Assembly (NCBI RefSeq): GCF_002234595.1
Contig: NZ_NMUL01000002.1
Coordinates: forward strand, 124,001-188,000
Length of the DNA stretch: 64,000 nucleotides
Reading direction: 5' to 3'
Origin: Amycolatopsis vastitatis
GTDB taxonomy: Bacteria; Actinomycetota; Actinomycetes; Mycobacteriales; Pseudonocardiaceae
Part shown: in pieces, positions 15,078-24,659 of the stretch
How the letters are laid out: every line of letters starts with the position of its first letter
Position numbering within the stretch: the stretch's first letter is position 1
The notes under the pieces: model-generated
The model's input: the letters and a program-made list of their open reading frames with translations, nothing else
Told to the model about the DNA's origin: nothing
Database searches by the model: none
Translations under genes and position numbers: made by a program

Positions 15078-15100
15078 ATTTTAGAACATATGTACGACAG
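15078..15100 (-). promoter_or_regulatory. Damage-type promoter candidate (LexA-like box and PafBC-like element)
   Basis: TAGAACATATGTACGA (15082-15097) matches the actinobacterial SOS box TCGAAC-N4-GTTCGA at 10 of 12 positions. On the minus strand CTGTCGTAC (15100-15092), 8 bases and TAAAAT (15083-15078) follow the RecA-NDp/PafBC layout TTGTCRGTG-N8-TANNNT, with the -10 exact and the upstream half partial. Confidence 0.35.
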
Positions 15101-15246
15101 TTTCGGGGTCCTGAAGGGTGACGCGGGCGGGGTCTCCCGAAAACGGCGGACTTGCGCTACGTTGCCGATCAACCTCAAACCGCAACCTCGCAGGTCGGCA
15201 GTCCGTGCCAGACTGATGCCCCGAATGGTGGATGGGGGTCCCAAGG

Positions 15247-16416
15247 ATGAGCTGGCAGGAAGAGCTTCGCCGTCTCGACGCGGAGCTTGCCGAAGGTCGC
15301 ATCGAGCCCGCTGACCACCGCAAACAGCGGGACGAGCTGCTCGCGCAGGCCTCCGGTTCGACGGTGCCTTCGCCGGTGCCCTCACCGCTGCGCCGTCCGG
15401 GTGAGGCCTGGCGCAGCGCGAACCCGGCCAGCCACCCGGCACCCGCCCAGTACGTCCCGCCGCCGCAGCGCATGGAATCGCCCCGGCCGGCTGTGCCGCA
15501 CCAACGGCCGCACCAGCCGCCGCCACCGCCGTGGCAGCGGACCGGGCTGCCGGTTTCGCCCGCCACCAGCCACGTGCCCGCGATCCCTGACCACATGACG
15601 ACCGCCCCCAGCCCGGCCGACATCACGCCGACGCGCTACCTGAGCGTCGACGGCCCGGCGGAGCGGGGACCGGGCAGCCGGTTCCCGCCGATCACGCCGC
15701 CGGGCGGCGAATCGCAGCCGGCGCAGCCGCTGCCCGGACCGGAGGAGGTGCCCGGCAAGCACCGGTGGGCCACCGACGGGGAGCCGTCGTCCGAGCGCTC
15801 CTGGACGAGTCGGCCGTTCATCGTGCTCGGCGCGCTGGTGGTGGTGGGCGTCGTCGTCGGCGCGACGATGTGGCTCGGGAAGGACGATTCGAAGCCCAAC
15901 GCGCTCGCGACGTTCACGCCTGTCGTGACCCAGCCGCCCGCCGCCGCGGCCCAGCCGCAGCTGGAGGACGAGGTGCCGCCGCTGCCCGGGCTGCAGCACC
16001 CGGAGAGCTCCACGATGTCCTTGGCCCGCGGCCTGGACCTCAAGCTGTACCCCAAGGAAGCCGCGCAGATCTTCTCGCAGCACGGCGTCACGCAGTTCGT
16101 GTACCGCGCCTCTTCGGCCGGTGACACCGGGTTCCTCGGCTACGCGATCCCGGCCGAGAACGAGGACGGCGCGAAGGCGATCGTCGACTACCTGCGCGAG
16201 GCCGCGTCCGCGGGCGGGTTCGTCCCGGTCACCGCCGACCCCGGGATGGTCACCGGCCGCAACGGCGACCTCCGGATGAACGGCACCTGGTACACCTCGG
16301 GCAAGGTCGCGATCGTGCTCTGGGCGTCACAACCGTTCGCCAAAGACAAGAACGAGCTGAAGACCAGCCTCGACAACGCCGTCGCGGTGTTCAAGAAAGC
16401 CCTTCCGCCAAGCTGA
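15247..16416 (+). CDS. Single-pass membrane protein with SHOCT-like N-terminus (paralogue A)
   Basis: A 389-residue protein. Residues 1-35 (MSWQEELRRLDAELAEGRIE) resemble a SHOCT-type short helical module. A Pro/Gln-rich linker (about 40-185) follows, then one TM helix (about 190-212, FIVLGALVVVGVVVGATMWL) and an extracytoplasmic domain (about 245-389) with LARGLDLKLYPKEAAQIF and WASQPFAKDKNEL. The N-terminus and overall plan match the gene at 22580-23824, so the two are paralogues at the two ends of the glycan locus. ATG 15247 is chosen because it aligns with the paralogue; 15232 is possible. Its stop abuts the stop of the glycosyltransferase with no gap. Function unknown. Confidence 0.82.
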   Translation: MSWQEELRRLDAELAEGRIEPADHRKQRDELLAQASGSTVPSPVPSPLRRPGEAWRSANPASHPAPAQYVPPPQRMESPRPAVPHQRPHQPPPPPWQRTGLPVSPATSHVPAIPDHMTTAPSPADITPTRYLSVDGPAERGPGSRFPPITPPGGESQPAQPLPGPEEVPGKHRWATDGEPSSERSWTSRPFIVLGALVVVGVVVGATMWLGKDDSKPNALATFTPVVTQPPAAAAQPQLEDEVPPLPGLQHPESSTMSLARGLDLKLYPKEAAQIFSQHGVTQFVYRASSAGDTGFLGYAIPAENEDGAKAIVDYLREAASAGGFVPVTADPGMVTGRNGDLRMNGTWYTSGKVAIVLWASQPFAKDKNELKTSLDNAVAVFKKALPPS

Positions 16417-19400
16417 TCAGTCGCGCCGGTCCAGCAGCGCGGCCAGCGTGCGGCGGGCGACGTCGGCGCCGAACAGCCGGTCCACCACGGTCTTGCCCTC
16501 TTCGGACAGCCGCTGCCACAGCTTGTCGTCGTCGAGCAGGGTGACGATCTCGTCGGCGAGCTCCTGCGCCGAGCCGCCGACGAGGACGTCCCGGCCGTGG
16601 GTCAGGTGCATGCCTTCCGCGGCCAGCGGGGTGGCGACCACCGGGACGCCGTAACCGAGGCTCTCGCCCAGCTTTCCCTTGACGCCCGCGCCGAAGCGCA
16701 GCGGCGCGACGACGACCCGGGCCTCGCGGTAAGCGCTGTCGAGGTTCGGCACCCAGCCGCGGACGACGACGCCGTCGCTTTCCAGGTCGAACATCTCCTG
16801 CGGCGGGTTGCTGCCGACGATCTGCGCGACCGCGTCCGGGCGCCGCCGCCGCACGAGCGGCATGATCTCGGTCGCCAGCCAGCGGGCCGCGTCCCGGTTG
16901 GGCAGGTGGTCGAAGCTGCCGACGAACAGCACGCCGGACCGTCCTTCCGGGACGGCCACCGAGCCTTCGGCGTAGTGCACATTGGACAGCACTTCGACGC
17001 GCGCCGACGGCACGAGCTCCCGCAGCAGCTCACGCTCCACATCGGACACGACGAACGTGACGTCGGTGGCGCGGGTCAGGCCCAGTTCGGACTCCCGCAG
17101 CACTTCGGCGCGACGCCGCAGCGTCAGCTCCTCGCGCGTGTTGCCGAGCTGCGCGGCCAGGTCGGCCTGGCGGTTGAGCCGGACGAAGTGGAGGTCGACC
17201 GTGTCGTAGGCGATGACGCAGTCCGGCGCGTGCTCGCGGACCTGTTCCAGCAGCTGCCAGGCGACGTGCGGCCGTGACAGCACGGTCAGGCTCAGGTCGG
17301 GTCCGGCGTCGCGCAGGAACTCCAGCTGCTCGCCGAGCCCGGTGATCACCGTGACGCCCGCGCGGTACAGCGCGTCGACGTACGGCTCGTGGAGCGCGTT
17401 GTTGAGCGGCATGAAGACGACCCGGTGGCCGAGGCCGACGAGCAGCTCGAGGATGCGGAACATCCGGACCGAGCCGGAGTCCTTGTCGGGCATGGGCACC
17501 TGGTGGTCGGCGACGAGGATCGTGCCGCCGCGGTGGCCGTCCTTGGTGCGCTGCCGCCCGGCCCAGACCGCACGCGGGCTCGCCTCGGGGAAGTGGTCGC
17601 GCAGCTGGACGCTCCACTTGTCGACGAAGACGCCCCGGTTGAGCTCCTGGTGCCGCTTCACGCCGGAGGAGACGTCGGTGCCGTTGGTGATGCCTTCGTG
17701 GTGCACGACGACCGACGCGGGCTGGACCATCGTCCGGTACCCGGCCGCCCGGACGGCGAAGGCGAGGTCGGTGTCCTCGTAGTACGCGGGGGCGTAGCGC
17801 TTGTCGAAGCCGCCGATGCGCTCGAACAGCTCCCGCCGGACGAGCAGCGCCGCGCCCGAGCAGTAGTCGACGTCGCGCAGCGCCTGGTACCAGGGGGCGT
17901 CCGGGTTCTGCAGCCTGCCGTAGTTCCAGCCGGTGCCGTCGGCCCAGATGATGCCGCCGCACTCCTGGAGGCGGCCGTCCGGGTAGACCAGCTTGGAACC
18001 GACGAGCCCGACGTCGGGCCGCGATTCGACGACGGCGACCAGCTCGTCCAGCCAGCCCGGCCGGACCTCGGTGTCGTTGTTCAGGAACATGACGAAGTCG
18101 CCGCGCGCGTGCTCGGCGCCGAGGTTGCAGGCGCCGACGAACCCGAGGTTCTTCGGCGCGCGAACCAGCCGGACCCCGGCGCAGCCGGCGACGCGGTCGG
18201 CGGAGTCGTCCGGCGAGGCGTCGTCGACGACGACGACCTCGAACGGCGTCGAGGGCAGGTGCCGCTGGATCGAGTCGAGGCAGCCGCGGGTGAACCGCCA
18301 GTTGCCGTAGACCGGGATGACGACGCTGACGATCGGGTGGTCGCTGGTGGTCACCGCGACCGGGCCGGGCGCCGGGTCGGGCGCACCGGGCAGCACCCCG
18401 GCGGGACGGCCCAGCGCCGTCTCGTAGAAGTCGCGGCGGCGGCTGCCACGGGGCGCGTACCGCTCGATCGCGCCGCGGTACTTCCCGATCGCCTTCTGGA
18501 CGAGCGCGGACGTCTCGGCACGCAGCTTCTCGTTCTCGGCGGCGAGCCTGCCGATGGTTTCGCCGAGGCTGGTGTTGTTGCCGGCCAGCCACTCCAGCCG
18601 TTCGCGGTCGTAGCCCGCCTTGCGCTGGAGCCGGTTCAGCTCGTCGGCCGCGCGCTGCCGGTCTTCGCGGGCGCGCTCGGCCTGCCGGAGCGCCTCGTCG
18701 CGCTCGGTCGCGGCGCGCTGTTCGGCCGCGGTGACCTGGGCGAGCTCACCGGTGAGCCGGGTGACCGAAGCCGTCGCCTGGTCGCGCTCGGCTTCCGTGC
18801 GGCCCAAGCCGTCGCGCAGGCGGGCCGCCTCGGCGGCGGCGCGGGCGACGAGGGTCAGCTTCGGGTCGACCATCGCGGAAGTCGAGGGCACCTCGACCGG
18901 CTCGGCCGACGCGACGGAGACGAAGTACGTGTGCGGCGCGCCGGGTTCGACGACCCAGCCGTCGCCGTCGTCGGCCTGCACGGTGAGGACCTCGGCACCG
19001 GCACCGGCGCCGTTGTCGTGGATCAGCGAGCCGACGGCGACGTTCTGCCGCAGCACGACGACGTGCGCGAAGCTCGCGGACAGCAGCGTGCGGAACGCGG
19101 ACTCGGTCAGCTCGTGCACGTGGTACGGGTTCTCGTTGCCGTGGTCGTGCGTGTAGACCTCGATGTCCGGGGTGCTGCAGAGGAAGACCCCGCCCGGCGC
19201 GAGCCGGTTGCGGACGAGCTCCATCAGCCGGTCCTGCTCGTCGACGTGCTCGATGGCCTCGAAGCACGTGATGACGTCGAAGACCTCGCCGTCGAGCGCC
19301 CGCGGGTCGGTGATCGAGCCGACCTCGAAGCGCAGGCCCGGGTAGCGGGTGCGGGCGTGCTCGACGGTCGTCGGGTCGATCTCGAGGCCGACGACCTCGG

Positions 19401-19596
19401 CGGCCGGACGCGCGAGCAGCGAAGCGCCGTAACCCTCGCCGCTGGCGAGGTCGAGAACGCGCTTGCCGTCGGCGAAGCGGGCCGCGAACGCGTAGCGGTG
19501 GTAGTGCTCGTAGATCACCTGGAGGTCTTCGGTCCACGGCACGCACCGCTCGCCGGTCCACTCGATCAGCCGCTCGCCACTCGTCCCCTTGGCCAT
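16417..19596 (-). CDS. Methyltransferase / coiled-coil / GT2 / GT4 fusion enzyme
   Basis: A 1059-residue modular protein. Residues 1-200 are a class I SAM methyltransferase (motif [12 protein letters not shown], 47-57; [10 protein letters not shown]). Residues 250-370 form a charged coiled coil. Residues 420-650 are a family 2 glycosyltransferase with [17 protein letters not shown], the metal-binding NNDTE at 506-510 and YEDTDL at 606-611. Residues 695-1055 are a GT4-like retaining transferase ending in [20 protein letters not shown]. Such proteins assemble and cap cell-surface polysaccharide; the methyltransferase may terminate chains. ATG 19596 is used, without a clear ribosome binding site, 28 bases after the upstream methyltransferase gene, which suggests coupling. 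Confidence 0.9.
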   Translation of the reverse strand: MAKGTSGERLIEWTGERCVPWTEDLQVIYEHYHRYAFAARFADGKRVLDLASGEGYGASLLARPAAEVVGLEIDPTTVEHARTRYPGLRFEVGSITDPRALDGEVFDVITCFEAIEHVDEQDRLMELVRNRLAPGGVFLCSTPDIEVYTHDHGNENPYHVHELTESAFRTLLSASFAHVVVLRQNVAVGSLIHDNGAGAGAEVLTVQADDGDGWVVEPGAPHTYFVSVASAEPVEVPSTSAMVDPKLTLVARAAAEAARLRDGLGRTEAERDQATASVTRLTGELAQVTAAEQRAATERDEALRQAERAREDRQRAADELNRLQRKAGYDRERLEWLAGNNTSLGETIGRLAAENEKLRAETSALVQKAIGKYRGAIERYAPRGSRRRDFYETALGRPAGVLPGAPDPAPGPVAVTTSDHPIVSVVIPVYGNWRFTRGCLDSIQRHLPSTPFEVVVVDDASPDDSADRVAGCAGVRLVRAPKNLGFVGACNLGAEHARGDFVMFLNNDTEVRPGWLDELVAVVESRPDVGLVGSKLVYPDGRLQECGGIIWADGTGWNYGRLQNPDAPWYQALRDVDYCSGAALLVRRELFERIGGFDKRYAPAYYEDTDLAFAVRAAGYRTMVQPASVVVHHEGITNGTDVSSGVKRHQELNRGVFVDKWSVQLRDHFPEASPRAVWAGRQRTKDGHRGGTILVADHQVPMPDKDSGSVRMFRILELLVGLGHRVVFMPLNNALHEPYVDALYRAGVTVITGLGEQLEFLRDAGPDLSLTVLSRPHVAWQLLEQVREHAPDCVIAYDTVDLHFVRLNRQADLAAQLGNTREELTLRRRAEVLRESELGLTRATDVTFVVSDVERELLRELVPSARVEVLSNVHYAEGSVAVPEGRSGVLFVGSFDHLPNRDAARWLATEIMPLVRRRRPDAVAQIVGSNPPQEMFDLESDGVVVRGWVPNLDSAYREARVVVAPLRFGAGVKGKLGESLGYGVPVVATPLAAEGMHLTHGRDVLVGGSAQELADEIVTLLDDDKLWQRLSEEGKTVVDRLFGADVARRTLAALLDRRD

Positions 19597-19624
19597 GCGG
19601 GGCAGATTAGCCGTCCGGCCGATC

Positions 19625-21031
19625 TCACCTTTCGAGCAGCCCCAGCCCGACCAGGACGTACGCCAGCGTGCGCCGGTCGCCACCGGCCGTGATCGACCAG
19701 TCCGCGTCGAACGAAAGCCGCACCTGCCGGTGCGCGTCGAGCCGGACCGGCAGCACCTGCTCGGTCAGGCCCGGTCCGACGTCGGCCTTCGCGACCGGGG
19801 CGCCGTCGACGGAGACGGTGACGCTGCCGTGCTCGGTGGCGTCGTCCGGCAGGTAGGTCCGGAAGTCCAGGGCGTCGACCGGGGCCGTGGTCAGGACCGG
19901 GAACTCGACCGACGGCGCCGCCCAGTCGTCGTGGGCGATGCCGTTCATCCGGCCGGTCACGATCCCCGCGCCGCGCACCAGCCGTTCGCCGTTGGTGCCA
20001 CCGGGGCGGAACGAGACGCGGCCGGCCGGGTCGACGACGCGGGTGTCCCGCACCGACCGCTCCGGCGTCCGGTCGCCGTGGACGCGCAGCAGCCGCGGGG
20101 ACGGGTGGAACAGCGCGGTCAGCCGCGTCCCGGTGACGAGCCCGAGGTCGAGCAGGCTGTCGTCGAGGACGCCGATCTCGTCGATCAAGCCGACGTGCGC
20201 AGGGTCGTCCATGTCGAAGTTGTGGCCGTAGATGCGGTCGACGAACGGGTCGATCACGTTGCCGTACGGCAGGAACAGGCTCGGGTGCAGGAAATCGAGG
20301 AGCACCGGCAGGACGTCCTGCGCCCGGATGCCCTCGAAGCCGTCGGCGGCGCAGTCGACGTCGACGAACTGCTCGTCGATCTGCCCGGTCAGCGCGTTCC
20401 GGCGCAGCTCCGGCGGCAGCGTCGCCCAGATCCGGTCGACGACCTCGTGGGCCTCGGGCCACCGGCGGTGCCCGTTGCGGCCGATCATGTCGTGCACCAC
20501 CAGGACGCCGTCCGCGCTCAGGCTGCTCTTGATCTGGCCGTAGAGGTGTTCGAGGTCGAGCACGTGGTGCAGCGCCTGGAACCCGACGACGACGTCGTGC
20601 CCGGCGTCGGCGCGCCACGTGTTGAAGTCCGCGGTGATCAGCTCGACGCGGTCGGCCACGCCCTGCTCGCGGGCCGACGCCTCGGCGCGGGCCTGCATCT
20701 CCGGGTTCAGTTCGAGCAGCCGCAGCCGGACGTTGTCCAGACCTTCGGCGGCGAGGCCGCGCAGCCAGCCGAGCTCCTGGTCGCCGTTGCCGCTGCCCAG
20801 CGACAGCACGACGGCGTCCCGCGAAAGGTTCCGGGCCCGTTCGGCGATCTGGCCGACGATCAGCTCGTCGAGGCCGGGAACACCGAGGGCTTCGAGCTTC
20901 GGGCGCACGTGCCGGTTCGACCACCGGTGCGCCGACGGCGGCAGGTTGCCGTGGATCTCCTCCTGGCCGGCAAAGGTTTCGCGCTCCCTGGCCAGCCGCT
21001 GGTCATAGCCCGGCCCTCGGCTACCGCTCAT
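19625..21031 (-). CDS. SAM-dependent methyltransferase with a C-terminal beta-rich domain
   Basis: A 468-residue protein. An N-terminal extension with [20 protein letters not shown] precedes a class I methyltransferase fold (about 70-240: [38 protein letters not shown]). A linker with [18 protein letters not shown] follows. The C-terminal 140 residues look like a beta-sandwich ([26 protein letters not shown]). It lies immediately upstream of the giant glycosyltransferase on the same strand and is likely co-transcribed. I infer methylation of a glycan or its precursor. It is divergent from the AlgJ-like gene. Confidence 0.83.
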   Translation of the reverse strand: MSGSRGPGYDQRLARERETFAGQEEIHGNLPPSAHRWSNRHVRPKLEALGVPGLDELIVGQIAERARNLSRDAVVLSLGSGNGDQELGWLRGLAAEGLDNVRLRLLELNPEMQARAEASAREQGVADRVELITADFNTWRADAGHDVVVGFQALHHVLDLEHLYGQIKSSLSADGVLVVHDMIGRNGHRRWPEAHEVVDRIWATLPPELRRNALTGQIDEQFVDVDCAADGFEGIRAQDVLPVLLDFLHPSLFLPYGNVIDPFVDRIYGHNFDMDDPAHVGLIDEIGVLDDSLLDLGLVTGTRLTALFHPSPRLLRVHGDRTPERSVRDTRVVDPAGRVSFRPGGTNGERLVRGAGIVTGRMNGIAHDDWAAPSVEFPVLTTAPVDALDFRTYLPDDATEHGSVTVSVDGAPVAKADVGPGLTEQVLPVRLDAHRQVRLSFDADWSITAGGDRRTLAYVLVGLGLLER

Positions 21032-21048
21032 CGCCGTCCCCTCGCGTT

Positions 21049-21060
21049 CACCCGTTCGGG
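21049..21060. promoter_or_regulatory. CACCCGTTCGGG motif in the glycan divergent promoter
   Basis: One of four copies in this window of the near-palindrome CACCCGWWCGGG. It lies between the divergent methyltransferase (start 21031) and AlgJ-like (start 21096) genes. The others are at 23827, 42337 and 52077. Confidence 0.35.
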
Positions 21061-21095
21061 GCCGCCCGTCACCGGCCCGGCGCTAGGATACGGCT

Positions 21096-22421
21096 GTGTC
21101 GTCCCGTCCTCCGTCGCAGTTGCCCACCGAGCAGGGCCTGCCGAGGACCCCGGAGTCGTGGCTCCCCAAGGAGCACAACCTCTACCGGCCCCGGCACAGC
21201 AAGCGCCAGCGCACGGCCTTGGCCTGCGCCGCCTTCTTCTTCGTCACGCCGCTGCTCCTTTCGGTGCTCGGCGTGCGGCCCGCCGCCTTCGAGAACCGGC
21301 CGCTGCGCGACTTCCCCAGCCTCGGCGCCGGCTGGGGGTTCTTCACCGGCATGTCCGGCTGGGCGACCGACCACCTGCCGCTGCGGCAGGCCGGTGTCCA
21401 GGCCGCCGACGCGATCAGCACCGGCCTCTTCGGCGACCCGCCGGGCTCCGGCCAGGGCACCAGCCACGACGGCGGCACGGTCGGCGTCGACCAAGGCAAC
21501 CAGGGCAAGCCGAACACCGGCGACGTCCCCGGGTACGTCTACCCCACCGTGCTCCCGGGCAAGGACGGCTGGATGTACCTCGGCGAGGACGTCAACGCCC
21601 GGTGCCGTCCGGTGATGGACACCGACCACGTCGTCGCCGCGCTCCGGAAGCTGCGTGCGGCCGTGGAGAGGTCCGGGCGCAAGTTCGAGCTGGTCATCGC
21701 GCCCGACAAGTACAGCGAAGAGCCGGCCCACCTGCCCGACACCTACGTCGGCAAGCCGTGCGCGCAGGCGCGGACCGCCGAGTTCTGGAACCGCGTGCCG
21801 CGCGAGACCGGCGCGATCGACCTGCGGCCGGCGCTCGCCGACGCCGAAAAGCGCGTCGGCCACTCGCTGTACGACCGCAACGACACCCACTGGTCGTTCG
21901 ACGGCGGCCTGGTCATGACGTACGCGCTGGGGGCGGCGATCGCGCCCGGCAGCACCGCGGGCTGGCAGGCGGCGCCGAACGGCGTCCGGCCGTGGCCCGC
22001 GGACCTGGCCAGGGTGCTGGGCCGCGACGAACAGCGGCAGCTCACGACGTACAGCCTCTCCACCGACGGCGGCGCCGACCGGACCCGCTACATCGCCAGC
22101 GACTTCAAGACCCCGCTGCACCTGAGCCAGCCGGACGGCGCCAAGCCCGCCGGGTCGATCGCCCGGAACACGGCGGTCGTGGCCGACTCGTTCACCCAGT
22201 TCGCCAGCCCGTTCCTGGCCGCGACCTGCCAGGACGTCACCATCGTGCACGCCGAGACGGTCGCGCAGAGCACCGCGCAGGAAATGACGAGCCTGTTCGC
22301 CGACCGCGACATCGTGACCTTCGAAATGGTCGAGCGCAGCGTCATCGGCGGGTCGTCCGCGCTGCTGCGCGACCAGACCATCGACCTGCTCGGGCAGGTG
22401 CTCGCCGCCCACCCCCGCTGA
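21096..22421 (+). CDS. AlgJ/AlgX-like SGNH acetyltransferase-type protein
   Basis: A 441-residue protein anchored by one TM helix (about residues 40-60), with the rest extracytoplasmic. It resembles AlgJ/AlgX-type SGNH-fold proteins that O-acetylate exported polysaccharides. The catalytic set is visible: D263-T-H265-W in YDRNDTHWSFDGG and S365 in VVADSFTQF. The segment VLPGKDGWMYLGEDVN is also typical. AlgJ-type proteins usually receive acetyl groups from an MBOAT membrane protein, but none is encoded in this window, so the partner is elsewhere or the reaction differs. The start is GTG 21096. It is divergent from the methyltransferase/glycosyltransferase operon and probably modifies the same glycan. 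Confidence 0.82.
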   Translation: MSSRPPSQLPTEQGLPRTPESWLPKEHNLYRPRHSKRQRTALACAAFFFVTPLLLSVLGVRPAAFENRPLRDFPSLGAGWGFFTGMSGWATDHLPLRQAGVQAADAISTGLFGDPPGSGQGTSHDGGTVGVDQGNQGKPNTGDVPGYVYPTVLPGKDGWMYLGEDVNARCRPVMDTDHVVAALRKLRAAVERSGRKFELVIAPDKYSEEPAHLPDTYVGKPCAQARTAEFWNRVPRETGAIDLRPALADAEKRVGHSLYDRNDTHWSFDGGLVMTYALGAAIAPGSTAGWQAAPNGVRPWPADLARVLGRDEQRQLTTYSLSTDGGADRTRYIASDFKTPLHLSQPDGAKPAGSIARNTAVVADSFTQFASPFLAATCQDVTIVHAETVAQSTAQEMTSLFADRDIVTFEMVERSVIGGSSALLRDQTIDLLGQVLAAHPR

Positions 22422-22579
22422 GGCGCCGAGGCGTCCACCACGCGAAGGTAACGACGGGGTGGTGGGCGACGACCAGGTGAACACACCCGTGCACAATGAC
22501 TCCGTGCGGCCGCGCTCCCGGGTGAGGAGCACCCACACGTTCGCAGATTCGCAGGCGATTTACCCAAGGGGGTACCGGG

Positions 22580-23824
22580 GTGACCTGGCAGGAAGAGCTG
22601 CGCAGGCTTGACGAAGAGCTCGCGGCGGGAAACCTGACGGCCGACGAATACCGGGCGCGACGTGACCGGGTGCTGTCCATGGCCGTCTCGACCGGCGACC
22701 AGTCCCAGGCCCCCGCCCAGCCCGCGCAGCAGCAGGTGCCGAGCACCGCTGCCGACACGCAGATCATCGCGCCGGTGTCCCCGCCCGACCACCAGGCGAA
22801 CGCGGCCGAAGCGACGCAGGTCGTCTCCGCGGCCGATGCCGCGGGCGCCGAGCGGACCCAGGCCGTGCCGCCGTGGCAGCAACAGCAGCAGCACCCGAAC
22901 TCGCCGTCGGGCGGGTTCCCGCAGCCGATGCAGCAGCAGCAGCCGCCGCCCCCGTACGGCCAGCACTCCCCCGCCGGCGGGTTCGCCCAGCCGATGCCGC
23001 AGCAGAACCCGTGGGGCGCTCCACAGCAACCACAGCAGGACGTCAGCCCGCCCTGGGGTGGGTCGGAGTTCCCGCCGCTGGCGCCGCCGTCGAACAACGC
23101 GGACTGGATCAGCCAGGGTCCGGAGAGCTTCCAGACGCAGCCGTCGTCGGGCAAGGGCAAGAAGATCGCCTTCGCCGTGGTCGCGTTCCTCGTGGTCGCG
23201 GGCCTCGGCTTCGGCGTCTGGGCCCTGTTCATCAAGGACGGCGGCAGCCCGACGCCGCCGGTGGCCCAGAGCTCGAGCCCGCAGCCGCCGCCCGCGCCGA
23301 CCGTCAAGCCGCTCCCGGAGCCGCCGGCGGCCAAGCCGGAGCCGGGCGACAACTCGTCGGCGCTGGTCACCCCGGCCGGCACCACCCGCGCCGGTGGTGG
23401 CGAGTTCGACATGGACAAGCTGCAGTCGGCCAAGTACCTGCCGACCACGGTCGTCGAGAAGCTCAAGCAGAGCGGCATGACCGAGGGCCTGCTCAAGACG
23501 ACCAAGGACGGCGACGTCACGCTGGGCCTGTTCGCCCTCGAGCTGCCCAACGCCCAGGCCGCGTCCGCGGTGGCCGCCGAATACGGCAACGCCGAGCAGG
23601 AAGGCGGCCTGACCGTCAACCGCAACCTGTCCCTGCACGGGGTGCCGGTGTTCTCGGCGGCGGACAGCAGCCAGCAGGTCTACCGCGCGGTCTACGTGCT
23701 CTACAACCGGGTCGTCATCATCGACTCGTTCGGCCCGCAGAAGGACGCGACGCTCAGCTCGTTCAAGACGCTGCTGACCGCGCAGGTCCAGAAGTCGCCG
23801 CCGACGGAGCGCACCAACAACTAG
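22580..23824 (+). CDS. Single-pass membrane protein with SHOCT-like N-terminus (paralogue B)
   Basis: A 414-residue protein, paralogous to the gene at 15247-16416. It shares WQEELRRLD at the N-terminus followed by the short helical module, then a long Pro/Gln-rich linker (about 35-190, including runs of Gln), one TM helix (about 195-216, IAFAVVAFLVVAGLGFGVWA) and an extracytoplasmic domain (about 270-414). The C-terminal domains differ more than the N-termini, suggesting a shared cytoplasmic function and separate external ligands. GTG 22580 follows a GGGGG-containing site. A hairpin follows the stop. Function unknown; the location suggests the cell envelope. Confidence 0.82.
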   Translation: MTWQEELRRLDEELAAGNLTADEYRARRDRVLSMAVSTGDQSQAPAQPAQQQVPSTAADTQIIAPVSPPDHQANAAEATQVVSAADAAGAERTQAVPPWQQQQQHPNSPSGGFPQPMQQQQPPPPYGQHSPAGGFAQPMPQQNPWGAPQQPQQDVSPPWGGSEFPPLAPPSNNADWISQGPESFQTQPSSGKGKKIAFAVVAFLVVAGLGFGVWALFIKDGGSPTPPVAQSSSPQPPPAPTVKPLPEPPAAKPEPGDNSSALVTPAGTTRAGGGEFDMDKLQSAKYLPTTVVEKLKQSGMTEGLLKTTKDGDVTLGLFALELPNAQAASAVAAEYGNAEQEGGLTVNRNLSLHGVPVFSAADSSQQVYRAVYVLYNRVVIIDSFGPQKDATLSSFKTLLTAQVQKSPPTERTNN

Positions 23825-23842
23825 CTCACCCGAACGGGTGAG
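23825..23842 (+). terminator. Hairpin after paralogue B
   Basis: CTCACCC (23825-23831) pairs with GGGTGAG (23836-23842) around GAAC, directly after the stop codon. It could end transcription. It also contains the CACCCGAACGGG motif seen in three promoter regions, so it may double as a protein site. Confidence 0.5.
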
Positions 23843-23917
23843 TTCGGCCGTGTCGGTGAACGCGGTCCCCCTCCCGGACGCCTTCTGAGCAGAGCATCGG
23901 CCGGGAGAGGAGGCGCC

Positions 23918-24013
23918 GTGATCTGGTTCGGCCTGGTCGGTGTCCTCGCCGTGGTGTTCCTGGTGCGTGCGGTCCGCGTGGTGCGCCGGGTCAGGCGGGG
24001 CGACGCGGCGTGA
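23918..24013 (+). CDS. 31-residue single-TM peptide
   Basis: GTG 23918 starts a 31-codon frame encoding IWFGLVGVLAVVFLVRAV followed by an Arg-rich tail (VRRVRRGDAA). This is one TM helix with a cytoplasmic basic end. The ribosome binding site GAGAGGAGG ends 4 bases before the start, one of the best in the window, which is the main reason to believe it. Its last 23 bases overlap the convergent NarL-type regulator. No homologue is known to me. Confidence 0.5.
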   Translation: MIWFGLVGVLAVVFLVRAVRVVRRVRRGDAA

Positions 24014-24659
24014 CCAGCCCGGACTCGTAGGCCAGCACGACCAGCTGGGCGCGGTCGCGGGCGCCGATCTTCGTCATGATGCGGCTGACGTGGGTGCGCG
24101 CGGTCGCCGTCGAGATCACCAGGTGGGCGGCGATTTCGTCGTTCGACATGCCGCCCGCCACGAGACCGAGGACCTCGCGCTCGCGGTCGGTGATCTCCCG
24201 GACGGCGCTGGTGTCGATGCGCCGGTTCTCCGGGCGCCCGACGAACTCCTGGATCAGCCGGCGCGTGACCGTCGGCGCCAGCAGCGCCTCCCCGCTCGCG
24301 ACGACCCGCAGGGCGCGCAGCAGCTCGACCGGCTCGGTGTCCTTCAGCAGGAACCCGCTGGCGCCCGCGCGCAGAGCCTCGTAGACGTACTCGTCGACGT
24401 CGAAAGTGGTCAGGACCAGCACTTTCGTGCCCGCCAGCTCGGGGTTCGCGGTGATCCGGCGGGTGGCTTCGAGGCCGTCGACGCCCGGCATCCGGACGTC
24501 CATCACGACGATGTCCGGCCGGTGCTCGATCGCTCCGGCCACCGCTTGCTCGCCATCACCCGCCTCGCCGACGACGTCGAAGCCGTCCTCGGTCTCCAGC
24601 AGCACGCGGAACCCGGCGCGGACCAGGATCTGGTCGTCGGCCAGCAGGACGCGGATCAT
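23991..24659 (-). CDS. NarL/LuxR-type response regulator
   Basis: A 222-residue response regulator. The receiver has D8/D9, phospho-acceptor D54 in VVMDVRMPG, and K in FLLKDTEP. The LuxR-type helix-turn-helix is TDREREVLGLVAGGMSNDEI followed by STATARTHVSRIMTKIGARD. ATG 24659 overlaps the stop of the kinase gene by four bases (ATGA), so the pair is translationally coupled. Upstream in-frame codons are not needed. The target is unknown; there is no transporter directly beside it, unlike many DesK/NarL pairs. Confidence 0.94.
   Translation of the reverse strand: MIRVLLADDQILVRAGFRVLLETEDGFDVVGEAGDGEQAVAGAIEHRPDIVVMDVRMPGVDGLEATRRITANPELAGTKVLVLTTFDVDEYVYEALRAGASGFLLKDTEPVELLRALRVVASGEALLAPTVTRRLIQEFVGRPENRRIDTSAVREITDREREVLGLVAGGMSNDEIAAHLVISTATARTHVSRIMTKIGARDRAQLVVLAYESGLVTPRRPA

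Noticed and set aside
17389..19692. A plus-strand open frame of 767 codons opposite the glycosyltransferase fusion
   Set aside because: Composition is Val/Arg/Asp-rich shadow typical of the antisense of high-GC genes. The minus strand has clear methyltransferase and glycosyltransferase motifs.
22880..23040. CAG-rich tandem-like repeats as a microsatellite or CRISPR-like array
   Set aside because: They encode the Pro/Gln linker of the paralogue B protein, are irregular, and have no spacers.
15247..23824. Secondary-metabolite gene cluster
   Set aside because: No polyketide, peptide, terpene or RiPP core enzyme is present. The genes fit surface-glycan assembly.
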